A stretch of DNA of 5,166 nt from Alphaproteobacteria bacterium UBA2723 (GTDB lineage Bacteria; Pseudomonadota; Alphaproteobacteria; RF32; CAG-239): positions 9,364-14,529 of the forward strand of contig DEKL01000057.1 in the NCBI GenBank assembly GCA_002353835.1. Reading direction: 5' to 3'. A program made the translations under genes and the position numbers. Positions 4,720 through 5,166 of this stretch are shown piece by piece (the stretch's first letter is position 1; every line of letters starts with the position of its first letter). The notes under the pieces are model-generated. The model saw only the letters and a list, made by a program, of their open reading frames with translations. It made no database searches and was not told the DNA's origin.

Positions 4720-5166
4720 TTATTTTTTGAATTGGTATATCTTTTCTATCAGTCGCAGAAATTTTAGGAGAAAATGGCATATAATTTTTCATATTATTTA
4801 AATTAGTATTTGTATTAATTTTAATAAAAACATCTTCTAATGATGTAGTAGATACAGTATAATTGTTAATTCCATATTGTTCACTATTTGAATCAATTAA
4901 ATTAAAAATATCTTTTAATTTCAATCTCAAAGCAGTATAATTTCTCTTCATTAAATTTAATTTATTTTCATAATCAATTAAAGCATTAAAAACATTTTTT
5001 AAAGCAATTCTAGTTTGAAACATAAAAATATCAGGACAATTATTAGGACAAAAAGTATTAGGATTTCTATTTTCTACCATATTTCTATAATCTTTTTCAA
5101 ATGGAACAAGCATATCAAAAAAATCAGAAAAATTTAAACAACAATTTTTTTGTAAATCAAATCTTT
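4643..5166 (-). CDS. Partial eukaryotic-type ABCA transporter-like protein, C-terminal part
   Basis: The frame is open through the right edge of the window, so the gene begins outside; the ATG at 5113 is probably internal (the upstream codons read RFDLQKNCCLNFSDFFD). The recognisable part is DIFNLIDSNSEQYGINNYTV followed by STTSLEDVFIKI, at about codons 68-99 from that ATG. This matches the segment after the ATP-binding domain in ABCA-family lipid/sterol transporters of eukaryotes, including protists. Bacterial ABC ATPases can also end in SLEDVF, but the preceding YGI-x-x-Y-x-VS-x-T pattern is ABCA-like. Walker A, Walker B and signature motifs would lie outside the window, and residues before codon 60 are not recognised. 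Base composition is extreme (about 15% G/C), unlike plsX. The last 27 codons in this frame are 16 lysine/arginine and are probably out of frame. No ribosome binding site is seen at the internal ATG. Confidence 0.5.
   Translation of the reverse strand, partial: RFDLQKNCCLNFSDFFDMLVPFEKDYRNMVENRNPNTFCPNNCPDIFMFQTRIALKNVFNALIDYENKLNLMKRNYTALRLKLKDIFNLIDSNSEQYGINNYTVSTTSLEDVFIKINTNTNLNNMKNYMPFSPKISATDRKDIPIQKIKFKNSRKKIKKTKRKRKKITRRFII

Noticed and set aside
4643..4720. Lysine/arginine-rich C-terminal tail as a nuclear or nucleic-acid-binding signal.
   Set aside because: The tail is better explained as an out-of-frame reading of an E/K-rich stretch, since the +1 frame gives normal codons and an ordinary helix.
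4700..4860. A short spliceosomal intron explaining the frame change in the ABCA-like gene.
   Set aside because: No GT...AG pair near the switch point gives a join without removing the conserved LEDVFIKI region; a one-base indel is simpler.

Overview
The window holds a compact minus-strand gene block that looks alphaproteobacterial. Read right to left it is plsX, fabH, ihfA and a MerR-type regulator, followed by slyX and a secreted cyclophilin. The order plsX-fabH-ihfA-merR is a well-known alphaproteobacterial arrangement, and every protein carries clear family motifs. GC content is moderate to low: I counted 26 G/C in 60 bases at 3061-3120. That would fit a host-associated or gut/rumen alphaproteobacterium rather than a high-GC free-living one. 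This lifestyle reading is inference.

Layout, right to left along the transcribed strand. (1) 5166-4606 is extremely AT-rich (9 G/C in 60 at 4861-4920). It contains the end of a protein, open through the window edge, with a eukaryotic ABCA-transporter-like motif and probably a one-base frameshift near its 3' end. (2) 4605-4528 is a short AT-rich gap and the plsX ribosome binding site. (3) 4527-2508 is plsX and fabH, overlapping by 14 bases; they make the acyl-phosphate for phospholipid synthesis and start fatty acid elongation. (4) 2507-2397 is a leader with a weak candidate promoter and an inverted repeat. (5) 2396-1406 is ihfA, merR and slyX, with a perfect 9-bp inverted repeat between ihfA and merR. 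(6) 1384-842 is a periplasmic cyclophilin, ended by a strong symmetrical hairpin terminator at 797-826. (7) 734-46 is a separate small transcription unit: a near-consensus sigma70-type promoter, a 158-residue soluble protein of unknown function, and an overlapping 64-residue single-pass membrane protein. This part is also more AT-rich (18-22 G/C per 60).

Two matters deserve a second look. The first is the abrupt change in composition and apparent taxonomy between about 4540 and 4606. It could be an assembly chimera with host or protist DNA, or a real insertion of foreign DNA next to the lipid operon. The second is the small two-gene cassette with its own promoter, which I cannot assign to a named family. 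For plsX and merR the longest open frames begin too early; Shine-Dalgarno positions support shorter starts (GTG at 4527 and ATG at 2039). No RNA gene, insertion sequence, CRISPR array or origin was seen.
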